Origin: Pomphorhynchus laevis
Lineage: Eukaryota; Acanthocephala; Palaeacanthocephala; Echinorhynchida; Pomphorhynchidae
Length of the DNA: 64,000 nucleotides
Direction of reading: 5' to 3'
Assembly: GCA_012934845.2 (NCBI GenBank)
Contig: WNNJ02003311.1
Span: 1-64,000 of the forward strand
Both the position numbers and the translations under genes were made by a program. Under the pieces are notes generated by a model, which made no database searches, was not told the origin of the DNA, and saw only the letters and a list, made by a program, of their open reading frames with translations. Shown here piece after piece: positions 11,505 through 22,460 of this stretch (positions are counted from its first letter, which is position 1; each line of letters starts with the position of its first letter).

Positions 11505-11650
11505 ATGGATGAGCGCAAGCCTGAGCACGGCTGGAAGATTCAACCAGAGTGTACAGTTAGATCTTTTAGCGATATCATAAGTGAACAGCTAGCAGAAACA
11601 CTGCAACGAGAAGATGTGATGCGTCCTTCCACTATAACAGATAACATTGC
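11505..11650 (+). CDS. RIOK3: RIOK3 coding exon A, copy 1 (N-terminus)
   Basis: RIOK3 is an atypical RIO-family serine/threonine kinase of animals linked to ribosome maturation and innate signalling. This exon encodes the non-kinase N-terminus: 48 codons plus two bases. It contains SFSDIISEQLAETLQRED, which lines up with the conserved SLADVMSEQLAKELQLEE stretch of vertebrate RIOK3. The ATG stands right after the acceptor TTTTCTAG, and a GTAATA donor follows at 11651. The last two bases (GC) plus the first base of exon B (A) give Ala, and the joined frame continues without a stop. It differs from the second copy (51819-51964) at only two bases, one of them replacing Pro6 by Ser. No kinase-domain exon is present in the window. 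Confidence 0.82.
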
Positions 11651-12109
11651 GTAATATTACATTGTTACATTAGCTGCTATTTTGAAGTTTATTCAATTAA
11701 AATCCCAATGGCTTTTGAATCTTAAGTCATTGAGCAAACTGAAGCTTATCTTAAATATTTATGTTATTGAGATTTAGGTGTTTATATACTAAATAACAGG
11801 TGTCTTAAGGAGCAAAATAATATAAGGCATCAATTTGACGGTCTGTGCTTGACCATTTAAGTTATGCCACTCGAATTTAGTAGCCTGAATTCGAGTGTAA
11901 ATAAATGTGTTGAATTTATTAGCCTAAACAAAAAAATATTGTTCCCCATTCCTATCCAAAGATAATATCTTTAATTCGGAAATTTAATATCTGTATCGTC
12001 CTCCTTTCCTCTTCTTTCGACAGTATATTATTCTGCTACCTATTTATTTTGACTTTATCACCGATCCGATAGCATTGATTCTATTCGCTTTACATCAATT
12101 AGTATTGAC
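11651..12109 (+). other. RIOK3 intron after exon A, copy 1
   Basis: Non-coding DNA closely matching 51965-52440, including the TTTTGAATCTTAAGTCATTG and TATTTATTTTGACTT words. A LINE replaces the match at about 12110, and the paralogy resumes near 15035. Confidence 0.7.
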
Positions 12110-15030
12110 GCGCACCTATTATACACGACATCTCTAGAAATATGCACTCTCTTCACGCCAATAAACGTGATATGCGGTCAAACCCTGTGACGGACTCTGA
12201 TTTAGCGACATGTTACTCCACCTTCGTGTTTACATGCTTAAGAATGCCCGCACAGGTCGAAAGATTCCCCGCGCCATTCGACTAGAAATTGCAACCCGCC
12301 TCTCTGATTTGATTTCCGCAATTGTATCGACCGTTGGGAAGAACGAGTCTGGATGGCCTTGCTGGTCTTCCCCGAGCAAGTCCTTCGAGTCCTACAACGC
12401 AACCATGTTAAATCTACTATTGGCTTATCAAACATTTTGAAACAAATATGTGTGTATTTTAATGGTATAACTATACAATGTGTTTTTCCGTCCGAGTACA
12501 TCACGACAAGCAATAGACAGCCACCATCTACAGCCAATCGGAAGCGTAATTGGTTGAGCAAGCGAGCGTATGAGAAACTGAAAGACGGGTATATATCTGG
12601 AGTGTGCGATTGTTTGGGAGTGATTACTCCTTCCTCGTCCCCTGTCAGGAGATATTGGAGCTTCGTCGAGACAAACAACTACCTATATCGAACCCCCTTA
12701 ATAAGGCACAATGCGACTTCTACACATCGTAGGGTTCTATAGAAATTTCCAGCTCATCAGCTGATTCCCTAATTTACACCCGAGTTGCTAGCGTCGGTGA
12801 TCACGAAGTATACCCCAAAAACGTCCCTACTTGTGCCGGAATGGTATCGTACGAATCCGTAACACATGCAATAAATTCATTCTATTCCGCATCGACAGAA
12901 GGTCCAGACGGATTAACACCTCTTCACTTAAAGGATCTTATATGCCCGTCCGCCAGCATTGCGGGTTACAACCTTTTACTTTCAATAGTTGCTTTCACAC
13001 GATTAGTGGTAACAGGCAATATACCACAGCGTAACCGTCGCATATTCTTTGCCGCCGGTCTAATCGCTCTACGCAAGAAATCCCGAGGCGTGCGACCTAT
13101 TGCCATAGGCTCTTTCCGTCATATGACTGGTAAAATTGTGGCTCGACACGCATTTATATTATTAGCGACTCGCTTTACACCACACCAGTTGGGGGTTGGA
13201 ATTCGAGGCGGGGCCGAAGCCATTCCACTCATCCCGTCACCTCTGGGATAAACATGTCGTTCCAGAATCCGCTATGATCAAGTTGAACTTCCATAACGCG
13301 TTCAATTACCTAAAGAGATCAGCTATGTTACTTTAGTTCGTAAAGAGATCCCTTTTCGCCGAAGCATGTTATGCGAACCCGACTGACCTTTGGGTCCGCA
13401 GGGAGATCCTTTGGGTCCCTTCCTCTTTTTGCTCAGAATATTCGAAATGTCACAACTAGAAAAATCACAATTTCGTGTATGGTACATGGACGACTGTACT
13501 TTGGGCGGGTCAGTAAACGACATGAAGGAGGATGTTAAAACCATCCAACTACTCGGCTCCGGTCTTTGTTTGTGTTTAAATCCAAGCAATTATGACATCA
13601 TCGCAAAGGGCATGGAGACAAGCAATTGTCTATGTGAACGGTTCTCAGGATTTACCATTACAGATTACAACTCAACGACATTACTGGGGTGCCTCATTGG
13701 CTCTATATCTAGCATTGATCAACAAACGGAGTTTATATCAAATCTTGAGATCGTTGGATCTAGGATCCAGGATCTTTCGCGACAAGATGCACTGTTCCTT
13801 CTAAGGAACTGTTCTAATCTCGCAAAATTATTTTACTTCCCCCGATGCACTCCATCTTTTCTCAGTGATTCAGTGAATAAATATGACTATTCGTTACGCA
13901 AGATTCTTCAAGCCGTACTTAAATTAACTCTATCCGACAAAACATGGAAGCAGGAAACCCTACCAATCAAGTGTGGCTGCCTAGGAGTTCGCACTGTTAA
14001 GGATACGATGCTCCCTGAATACATCTCATCTTGTCTTTCGACCGCTGAACTCACGCGTAAAATTCTAACTTTTCCAAGTGATTAACCGATCGAGCCGAAT
14101 CGAAATTTCTAGCTGAGGCAATCCTTCGCTGGCGAGAGATTTCTTTGGACGATGTTCCGTCGTAAATGTTTCCCAAAAATGATGGTCCCGTCCGGTTTAC
14201 CACCAGGTAATGCAAGAGGTATTGTCCGAAGTTATTACTCCGCAAGATCGTGCTCGTATTTTAGCATCAGCATCCCCGCATTCGGGTGACTTTCTCCTCG
14301 TCCTGCCAATCTCATCAGTCGGAAATCGATTGGATGACCGGAGTTTATATATCGCGGTTGCGCTGCGACTGGGCATCCATTTTCAATAACCCTACTCATG
14401 CAAATGTGTGACAATGACGGCATTCTTAGATGTTCATGGGCTTGATTGCTAACGCAGCATATCTCGACATAGGCGACACGCCGAAGTCAATAACATCATA
14501 ATGATGGCCTTGATGGCTACGAACATCCCAAGTCGGCTTGAGCCCAGCGGAATCTCTCGTGATGATGGAAGGCGTTCAGATGGTGTCACAGTGGTACCGT
14601 GGTCGGCCGGTAAGTGTTTGGTATAGGATTTCAACTTCATAAATACCCTGGTGAGGAGTTACCAGGCCTCTGCAACCTATCATGTAGGATAAGCCGCCGT
14701 AGTAGCCGAATTCAGAAAAGGGCAAAAATATTCTGAGCTGAACGATCGCATATACTCATTTACGCCAGTCGCCATAAAGACTCACGGATCGATCGGCACC
14801 GAGTTACTGGTTTTCTTGCAGGATGCCTTAAGCGTGCAACCGGGAACCAGCGGTTCATGTCGTTCATGTTCCAACGTGCGAGCATGACATTCCAGAGGGG
14901 AAAATACGCGTGCATCATAGAGAGCATGGAAAAGAAAGAGGGAATTATGGAATTCCATGAAGTCTGACCCCATTAAGAGATATATGAAATTGTTTTTCTA
15001 GTTTAAAAATAAACTGTTCATTCGTGATCA
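12110..15030 (+). mobile_element. LINE with restriction-like endonuclease, second family, broken
   Basis: It sits in the RIOK3 intron; the paralogue at 52440-52490 is the approximate empty site. From the 5' end: an N-terminal RT-linked region near 12230-12440 (GRKIPRAIRLEIATRLSDLI) continuing in another frame to about 12690; RT fingers at 12841-13251 (GPDGLTPLHLKDL and RGVRPIAIGSF); palm motif B and catalytic YMDD at 13390-13510; thumb to 14085; then a finger and endonuclease region near 14330-14640. The last part reads HGLDC, SRHRRH.E.NN, SRDDGRRSDGVTVVPW and DFN, the R-(P/S)-D...D pattern also seen intact at 35.6-36.4 kb. It carries several stops and frame changes. It is nearly full length but dead. 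Confidence 0.82.
13390..14085 (+). pseudogene. RT palm and thumb of the second endonuclease-type LINE
   Basis: The frame opens in motif B (GPQGDPLGPFLF), then has VWYMDDCTLGG with the catalytic YMDD, then a LLGCLIGS segment and a thumb with LRNCSNLAKLFYFPRCTP. The same order and spacing occur in the LINE at 3.3-6.9 kb (LLGCPIGS, LLRHCASAQRIAFLMRNVHP), so the two are related families of one clade. The stretch is in phase with the fingers frame of 12841-13251, which ends at a stop. Confidence 0.8.
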
Positions 15031-15034
15031 AAAA

Positions 15035-15304
15035 TGTATTATAATAAATAGTACTTAATATAACAATCGTCACACTATTTTAGACTTTAACTGGTTGTAT
15101 GTGAGTTATACAAATCCATATCACATAATAACACAGACACAATCTTATAATGGGTTTTACATAACCGCCATACTCTATGGTTTCGCCATTTCATATGATT
15201 TCTGTCTTTGTCAATAAATTAGGCCTGTATTATATAATACTTATAGCACATGTGATTAATAGGTAGTCTATAAATTTATTGCGGTTTTAAACCTTTCAAT
15301 CCGG
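15035..15304 (+). other. RIOK3 intron sequence resuming after the LINE, copy 1
   Basis: The stretch matches 52485-52760 (the words AATCGTCACACTATTTTAGA and CTTTAACTGGTTGTATGTGA are shared). It is non-coding in both copies. Confidence 0.65.
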
Positions 15305-15825
15305 ATGCACTTATTTATTTATAGTGGCAAGCACTCGGCTTTGTGCCTTAAGAAACCCACGTAAAAGAAACAATTCTAGAAACAAAATTAAATGTAAGGT
15401 GAATTTGTTGATGAAATCAAAGGAAATATACTGAAGGTAAGGGATATGAGTGACATAAGGCAATACGTCGGGGGCACACAAAGATATAAGGATTGTCGAA
15501 GAAATATGATAAAAATGTGAGTTATATAATATGTCGAGATAATTCATTTTATTTATTCTGGAGCATGAGATATAATTCAGGAACTTCGACGTTGTTGGAA
15601 TAATAATACAAATTTATTTAATGTGGCAAATGCGTACAAGCTGTACGCTTACAAGTCCACAAACAAAAATGAAAAAGTCAAGCAGATAAATTGTTTAAAT
15701 GGGATCGGATTTGTCGTTTGAAGCAAGGCAGGGAAGTTGATTGGCGTATATGAGTGGGCAGCTGGTTCCACGATAGAGGAGCAGCCACCAGGAAGAAGCG
15801 GAGTCCAAAAAAGGTAGAGTAGTTT

Positions 15826-16320
15826 GGGATGAAAACTACTAAATGAACAATGAGACATTAGATCTGCAAGGTCGTTAAAGAAGATACGTGATGGGGCAAC
15901 TGAACTTGGGCGATATACAATCACAAGTTCCAGAGGGAAAGGAGTTGATAATCTGCATATGAGTAATTCGAACGAAGTGTAATGGATGTTAACGTTGATT
16001 TTACGTAAAGACATTGGGTGACGAGCAATGGCAACAATACCGCCATGGTTAGAAGCAGTAGATGTATGAGATGTAATGTGACAAGCTGATTCAACTAGAG
16101 AACAACCAGAGCGACATAGACGACGAATGTCAAGATCGTCGGAGTCAGAGTGCCAGGATTCGGTAATGCAGAAAATATCGATAGATAATTGATCGAAAAT
16201 ATCGAGAAGCATATCAGCTTTATGAAGAATGGAGCGAGTGTTGAATAGACTAAGATGAAAAGTATGCTTAGGAGCGAGATCGACTAGCGAAGAAGACAAG
16301 GGGGAGAGATGGGACGCCAT
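15826..16320 (-). pseudogene. Endonuclease N-terminus of LINE family A
   Basis: The translation shows LFNTRSILHKADMLLDIF, then DIFCITESWH (catalytic Glu motif), GGIVAIARH and LELVIVYRPS, the first half of an APE-type endonuclease of a CR1/jockey-group LINE. The GDFN and SDH motifs are missing because the sequence jumps to the 3' region near 15825. The frame stays open across the junction to 15649, which is coincidental. Confidence 0.75.
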
Positions 16321-17155
16321 CGAATTTTTGGCCTTGTGTGTACAACGTGAAAATTTCCGTTGATTTGACGTATAGATAAGGATGACTCGCCGTTTGTTTC
16401 ACGTCGATGTTTCTCAATGCGAGCTAAATTGAGCTGAGCAATATCAGAAGGGGAGCGGTCAGGAAAGATACGGCAAGTAGATGAAGTGGTAAGAAGTTTA
16501 AAACGTTGGGAGAGTACTGAAGAGGCATGTGAACTATGTCGGAAAACGATTTTTAAGAGTGGAGGACTGAGATTATTGGATTTAGTGGATTTGTTTAAAC
16601 GAATAAAGGATACAGGAGCGATATTATTGAAGAGGGATGGGTTATCATCAGGAAAAATGTTTGCTAGGATAAACCTGAAAGCAAATACATCATCATCGAG
16701 GCGAGATAGTGGAGAAGCAGATTCGGAAAGCTTTAAGTTTGATATGATTATACAGCGATCGCGCGAAGGAAAACAATTTCGTGGAAGTGGTGGACGGACA
16801 GAGCTGGTAGGAGTTGAGGCAGATGAGCAGATAAACGTGGGAATGACAGGGGTGCTTGATAGAGAATTAATATTGGTTGGAGCAAGTGTGACAGGTGCGG
16901 GGTATTATCGGTTGATCAGAGATGTGACTGGAGATGATTTTAAATGAAGGATGTAAATTATTTGGAGGTGTTACGTGGGAGGTAGAGTAAGGAGAATTAA
17001 GATAGGTTGGGGCGTGAGTGACAGGAATGGAGTGTTGAATCAGTTGATCGGAAATGTTACAGGAAATGATTTTGATGGAATGATGTAAATTATTGAGAAG
17101 TGATACGGGGGAGGTCGAGTAAGAAGTACGTGAAGAGAATAAAGAAGTTTGAGAT

Positions 17156-17608
17156 TTATTCAGATTGGGGGAGGAATAGGAAAGAGGAGGTACGAGATAA
17201 AAAGCTTTTACCGTTAGCTTTGTTAGAATGAGAAAGATTAATGGAAGTTTGGTACGTAGTTGAACGAGGAGTGTTTGAAAGAGTAGGTTCCATAATGGGA
17301 TTATAAGATGCGAAGTCAGGTGTTGATGCGAGGGAAACATCTAAAACAGCATTGGTCTGAGTGGTCGTGTGTGATACAGGAGTAGAAGAGCAGGATAACT
17401 GTAGTAGTCGTGCTGCTGTACAAAAACCGCATGTGAACTGTTTACGTTTATACACCGAGTGGTCGGATATTTTAACACGAACAAGTGTCCATACATCACA
17501 ATATTTGGAATCGCACCCAACTTCAAAGCTGGTATAACCATCATCGCATTCCGATGTGGAAGACTCTTGATCAGGAACAGGGATCTGAGATCGCGCTTTT
17601 TTAGGCAT
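17156..17608 (-). pseudogene. ORF1 N-terminus of LINE family A with PHD-like zinc knuckle
   Basis: The protein begins MPKKARSQIPVPDQ and carries GCDSKYCDVW followed at a distance by FTCGFC, a C-x4-C ... C-x2-C pattern like the finger in the ORF1 of the intact LINE (49888-51351). Such a finger is typical of ORF1 proteins in CR1-group LINEs and is thought to act in RNA or chromatin binding. The frame changes near 17160-17340. The continuing frame (17340-16867) holds two tandem copies of a ~45-residue segment (YSTS.V....NNLH.S.KIIS..ISDQ.I). The ATG at 17608 is the only in-frame start after the leader. Confidence 0.7.
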
Positions 17609-19140
17609 GACCTTTTATCGATAGATTGAGCTCAATCAGCGAGCGTAGCGAGCGGAACTGACAGGAATAATCTGGAACTGACAGGAATAATCTGGAATGT
17701 AAATAGTTATTAGTTAGCAGCTAAGAATTTCAAACTGGAATTCTTAGCTATTAGTTGAATTCTTAGCTATTAGCTATACAAATAGTTATTAGTTGGAAGA
17801 GTGGAAGCGGTGAGGAAGAACGCATATAAGCTAGCAAAAATTTCCAGACAACAGACGTGGAAAAGTTAACAATTACTGGATCGCAGAGCCTAGAAGGCAG
17901 ATCGAAAATCATCAAGCTAATCATCAGGTGTAAGTAGAATGGTGAGTTACAGAGTAGAAGACGAAAGGTAACCATACGCAAACGAAATTAAATATGAAGG
18001 AATAAGGCGGGCCAATATGGGTTAGTAAAATGATGGGAGATGTGCCTGAAGCGGTGATGATGCAGGAGGACACTAGCAGTAGAGTTTATTATGCGCTGGA
18101 GAACTTTAAATAGCAAATATTTAGAGTTGTCATATATGCAAAGGCGATAATCGATTCTAGGAGCAGGAAAGACGATATAAGAACGATCAAGAGTGTGAAG
18201 TCGATCAGCCTACAGATGCAACAGATATCACGAAGAAATAAGAAGAACCAAATTTTAATGAACAAGGGGTTTCAGGGAAAGGAAATTGCCTAAATGAAAA
18301 CTATAAAAAATTAGATTGCCAATAATTAGAAATATGGTTGATTTAATTGATAAAGTAAGTGAATTTTTGATGAGAAGATCAGAGATTATTCACATGATTT
18401 TTGAACTTTTAAGTTTAAGATCTAGAAGAAGGGAGGAAAGATGGTTGGAGATTTATAAAAAAATTGTGTAAGTAGCTAGATCGAGAATACATAGATGATG
18501 TGTGTGAGGGCAGAGCAGGATATTATCGACATACTGTAATCAATTAAAGTTATAGTCACTAGCTTTAACTAAAAAATCACCGAGAAGCAAGGAACAAAGG
18601 ATGGCTTTAATTTGTGGAACACCGTTGAGATGAAAGAATATATATATTGATGAAGAGGAGTTTGAGTGCACACGAAAAGAGTGCTTGAAGAGATCAGATG
18701 TGAACAAAGATACTGTGGGAACTGATAAATCATAGTCGTGACGAAGCCGATATAGTCGGATAGAAGACAGCAATATCGAACGCAGCAGACATTAAAAGAG
18801 ATTACGACACTACCTATTTCCATACAAGGGGCGAAGTACATAACTGAAATCAATTTGACAAACGAGTTTGGTAGAGTGATTGGAACGTAAGGCAGATTAA
18901 AAAGGTATAAATTTGAAGAAACAAAGTTTAGATTGACTTAATATAGGGCAATACGCTCAAAGAGTCTAGGTAAGGTTGGAAATGAAAAAGAAAGCAAAAG
19001 ATCAAAATACGGTTTATTTGGAAGAAATCTACGTACGATCGTAGATTTACAATTATCTAGAAAATAGCATATACAAGAGAAAATAGCATATACTGCTACA
19101 TATATGTAGGAGTTGAAAAGTGTGATAAAAATGAATATAT

Positions 19141-19604
19141 AATGGAATATACTGATATATACATACGTTGGGATAGAATCGGCAGCGAAGAAATGTGGTG
19201 AAAATAACCTAAGAGACTTTGATCGAAGAAACAGAAAGAAGATGGAATTGGTTTAATTCTATCCATAACTCAACTATAGCACGCTAAATTTCAGTTTTAT
19301 GCCCCTCACAAGCTACTTATCCAATACCTACTTATCACATTTCAGTGCTGTTAACTTTGACTAAGGATCACTCGACTCGTCAGTATTATATTTTTTATTA
19401 TATGGCATGCAAAAATATGTTTCTTGTAAATTTAAATATGGCATCTGCACGAAATAAATTAAAAGTAGTTTAAATTGATGTTAATTTAATGTTCATATCT
19501 AGATATACACCTTCTTTATCATCAATATTGGTTTTATTAAAAATAAGGCTACCTCGATAAATTTGTTCACTTATTGAATAAAAAATTATTAGAGTTAGCA
19601 TAAA
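19141..19604. repeat. Decayed member of the hairpin repeat family, then AT-rich DNA
   Basis: On the minus strand, 19225-19390 contains ACTGAAATGTGATAAG, then TAGGTATTGGATAAGTAGCT, then ACTGAAATTTAGCGTGC, recognisable as the unit repeated at 54.2-56.3 kb. It has the same position relative to the family-B LINE in both RIOK3 copies (just beyond its 5' end). The rest, to 19604, is AT-rich and unremarkable. Confidence 0.55.
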
Positions 19605-20660
19605 TCATCAATATACACGCTGGTTTTATTCTTCAATAATGAGAAAAATGAAATTATAATGTATTTGAACGATTTTCAGATGGTTTGGAATCTTCATGCA
19701 TTGATCAGCGGACCGCTACGTGATGACAACGCATGTGTTGAATGACTCGAAACGATATTTTAAACTGTAATTAAAATATGTAACAGGAAAGAAAAAAAAA
19801 ACAGTTTTTAATAAATATCAGAGATGTCACTTAATAATTGGTCAAAAAAATCAACGTTATTATGTCTAAACAAATGACTCCACGCGAATTCCGCCAATTT
19901 GTGACCAGCGTTTAAAATTTTTAAAATTGTTAAAAATAAATTTATTTTTATTCAAGATAATAAAGTAATGATGCCAATTTTTTTGTGTATACGTTGATTT
20001 GTTGTAAGTTGGAAATAATAAGTTAAAATGATGATATGATATCATACCAAAGTGCTTAAAAAGTATTTTGAAAAATTAGATTTTGTTTTACAACGTAATA
20101 CATGTTAAATCACTCTCAAACTTGAAAATAATGTAGATATATGATTTGTAATCGTATTATAATAATATTACGGTAAACAAACTACTAACAAGGGCAATGG
20201 TAAAATTTTATTTTATTTAAAAAATTTAAATTTAAATTTTTTCAACATACTGAATAAATCAATTCATAAATTTTGTGTAAATGTTAATTGATAGATGGTT
20301 GATGTTGTGAGATGAAAAAAATATGGGTTATCATATCGATTTTTTAGGAAAAAATATTTTTAAGTTCAAAAAATTGAACATTTTCTCTGAAGCGTAATAT
20401 ACGTCGTATCGAGCTAAAACTTATATGTGGTGTAGATACATAATGTGCTATCATTGTGTGATAATTTTTAACTAATCCGAACACTTACTTGAAAAATATT
20501 CAAATTTTAATTTAAAAAAAAATTAATTTTAATTTCAAACTTTACCTACACTATGCTGCAAAAAAATGAAAGATGTTTTTTAAATGTCTAACAAAGGTCT
20601 TTCGTTTTTTAAAATTTTTTCCTTGCCTAGTTGTGTCCGCCTTTCGGAAATGTTGCCTCA
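19605..20660. repeat. Composite foldback-type repeat, copy 1
   Basis: Two modules are visible. 19605-19905 recurs in the same orientation at about 37830-38100 (shared words GATCAGCGGACCGCTACGT and TATCAGAGATGTCACTTAAT). 19905-20660 recurs inverted at 36805-37570 at roughly 90 percent identity or better by eye. The module boundary is GAATTCCGCCAATTT...CCAGCGTTTAAAATTTTTAA, which is also a palindrome half in the second copy. I find no transposase. It may be a non-autonomous DNA transposon whose halves were rearranged. Confidence 0.65.
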
Positions 20661-21180
20661 TTTTGACTGTTATTAGATGAACAATGATCAAAAGAGTTTT
20701 TTCATTTAATTTTAAATTATAATTTTTTATCATTGCTGAACGATAATTTCAAATCAAATAATTTTGGTTGACTATTTCTAAATAATTGCGGTATACCCAA
20801 ATCAGGGTAGAAATGAGCCATCCCGGAATTTCGTCGTTATTTTTACTAATCAGTAGGTGTACTTTATATTGCTGGTGGGAGTATAAGACCCTTAACTGCC
20901 ACCTAACGACGTAATCTTCACAATATACGTGGCTTTGTATATACTGTATTTCAAAATCTGGCAAAATTTACTCATCGAAAGCAATTTACATTTATTGCAT
21001 ACATAATCCACATGCAGAGTTTGTCTGTAAAGTTGTCTACCATTTTCTAATTATTCCTATAGCAATTATGCAATCCATACTATTGGCAAAAGCATTCAAA
21101 TCTATTTGTCGTTTTTGAATAAAGAATTTTATTGAAAAAATTACTGCATTTAGTTTTCTCTCATGTCAAGTCATTTTTAG
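20661..21180 (+). other. RIOK3 intron before exon B, first copy
   Basis: The part 20720-21180 is almost identical to 56770-57233. It ends in a pyrimidine-poor but usable acceptor (CATTTTTAG at 21172-21180). Open frames on the minus strand here (20749-20964 and its twin) are duplicated with the intron and have no recognisable motif. Confidence 0.65.
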
Positions 21181-21234
21181 AACATATGAGCTCAGTAACG
21201 ATGAAAATACGATATTTGATCCGCAACTGGAAAA
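21181..21234 (+). pseudogene. RIOK3: RIOK3 exon B, first copy, cut off by a LINE
   Basis: After the acceptor at 21179-21180 the exon reads in phase for 18 codons (TYELSNDENTIFDPQLEN) and then breaks at about 21234 into an AT-rich LINE tail. The other two exon-B copies run on for 32 more codons. The flank before it matches the copy at 57234 better than the one at 23634. It cannot encode a complete exon. Confidence 0.78.
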
Positions 21235-22460
21235 TAATAATAAAGACTTTATTAATAATCAAACAACATGCAAGTCGGTCAAGTCAGTTAGTACAAAGTC
21301 AAAATAAAAAAAATAAAAAACAGTCAACATCTTCGTAACCTTGTCAACTTCTATCTTCCCAGTAATTATGGCCTCAAATCCACAGGGATCTGAGCCCTCC
21401 AACCAATCCAACACGCCGCTTTCCGACTGAACGACCCGGGATCTTTCACCTCCCGAAGAGACCAGTCGGCGCGGACTATGTGGCGCGCCGACTAGAGGCG
21501 CACCTGAGTTTTCCCCTTCAACGACAGATGCTGGGCCCGTTTCAGAGCCCAACTAGCTCTCTTCAGGACACGTTTAAGTCTATCCAGGTCAGCTTTCGCC
21601 GACCAGTTCACCGAAACGGTGAACCCCAGGTATTTTACTCGACTTGTGAAGGTAGGGAGTGGATCAGAGGCAAATAAGGAAGCTAGAGCAGAGAGTGCTA
21701 GTCTCTTAAGCTTTTTCTTCGTCGCAGGGGAGCCATGAAAGACAACCACCTGCGATTTGGAGGAGTTTAGAGTAAGATTGGACCTGGGTAACTGGTCTTT
21801 TAATCTTAAAAAGAAACGGCTGATGTTAGAGACTACGTCCTTACACCTGCGTCCAGAGAACAGGGCTGTGGTGTCATCAGCGTACACCACTAGACGTTGA
21901 TCACGCTGTTTAAATATTTTGAAGAGATTTATGGAGGCAGCAAGATACAAGATAGGAGAAAGAGTGAATCCGTGAGGCACACCCGTAATAGGGTAGAACT
22001 GACGCGCATCAGGGTCGTCTTCGTAATAAAATCGCTTGGTGTACAACAGTATCTCCACCCTGTTAACAATTCTCGCAGGCAACCCGAGGGACCTGGGAGA
22101 AGAGATAACAAAAGGTATGGAGATGCGGTCAAATGCAGCAGAAAAGTCAAGGAAAACAGCCACAGCAAGTTGATGGCTATTCTCCTGACAGAACTCATGC
22201 ACTTCACCTACTGCTGAATGGACCGAGCGACCTTTGACGAACCTATGGAAACCAGGTGGGATTAAGTTACGCCTACTTAAATGATCGCGGATTCTACGTG
22301 CAAGCGCTTTTTCGTAGATCGATACGAGGGAATTCTGAATCGAAATGGGCCGCAGGTCTTTCGGACATGAGACCGGATACTTTTTTGGAATAAAAATTCT
22401 CTTGCTAATGTTTATGACGGCCACATCGGATGGGGTGGCTAATAGCATTGTGACGGCCAC
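21235..22460 (-). mobile_element. I/R1/jockey-group LINE 3' half, minus strand arm of an inverted pair
   Basis: A frame of 322 codons (21492-22460) is open. It holds RIFIPKKYPVSCPKDLRPIS, VAVFLDFSAAFDRI (motif A), ITGVPHGFTLSPILYL (motif B; His where Gln is usual), VVYADDTTALFSG (catalytic YADD) and LTLNSSKSQVVVF. The 3' part continues to about 21240 and ends in an (ATT)n-like tail inside RIOK3 exon B. The first ~140 codons of the RT and the endonuclease are missing. Its 5' end abuts the 5' end of the + strand arm. Confidence 0.82.

Larger units (their letters stand above)
15601..17791 (-). mobile_element. LINE family A, both ends kept but centre deleted, nested in family B
   Basis: The insertion is bounded by GTTGGAA at 15594-15600 and 17792-17798, and the uninterrupted sequence is visible at 53155-53175. 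From the 5' end it has a leader with a duplicated CTGACAGGAATAATCTGGAA, ORF1 beginning at 17608, and an apurinic-type endonuclease start at 16320. The sequence then jumps near 15825 directly into the last ~220 bp of the family. The whole RT is absent. The 3' end shows the family stem-loop (15632-15648) and an AT-rich tail. A LINE that lost its RT yet kept both ends and a target duplication was probably mobilised in trans, or deleted after insertion. Confidence 0.8.
15305..19140 (-). mobile_element. Old LINE relic (family B), split by a younger LINE
   Basis: The parts 15305-15593 and 17799-19140 are homologous to the continuous stretch 52870-54145 in the second RIOK3 copy. They look like the degenerate 3' half of a LINE. 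On the minus strand, segments around 18030-18250 align in order with 31500-31850 of a LINE whose frame is still readable (for example a CGATAATCGATTCTAG motif against AATAATCGAGTCTAG). No long frame survives. Because it is shared by both copies, it was present before the locus duplicated. Confidence 0.6.

Noticed and set aside
20749-20964. 71-codon minus-strand frame duplicated at 56803-57018
   Set aside because: It is conserved only because the intron is duplicated. It has no recognisable motif and lies antisense in an intron.
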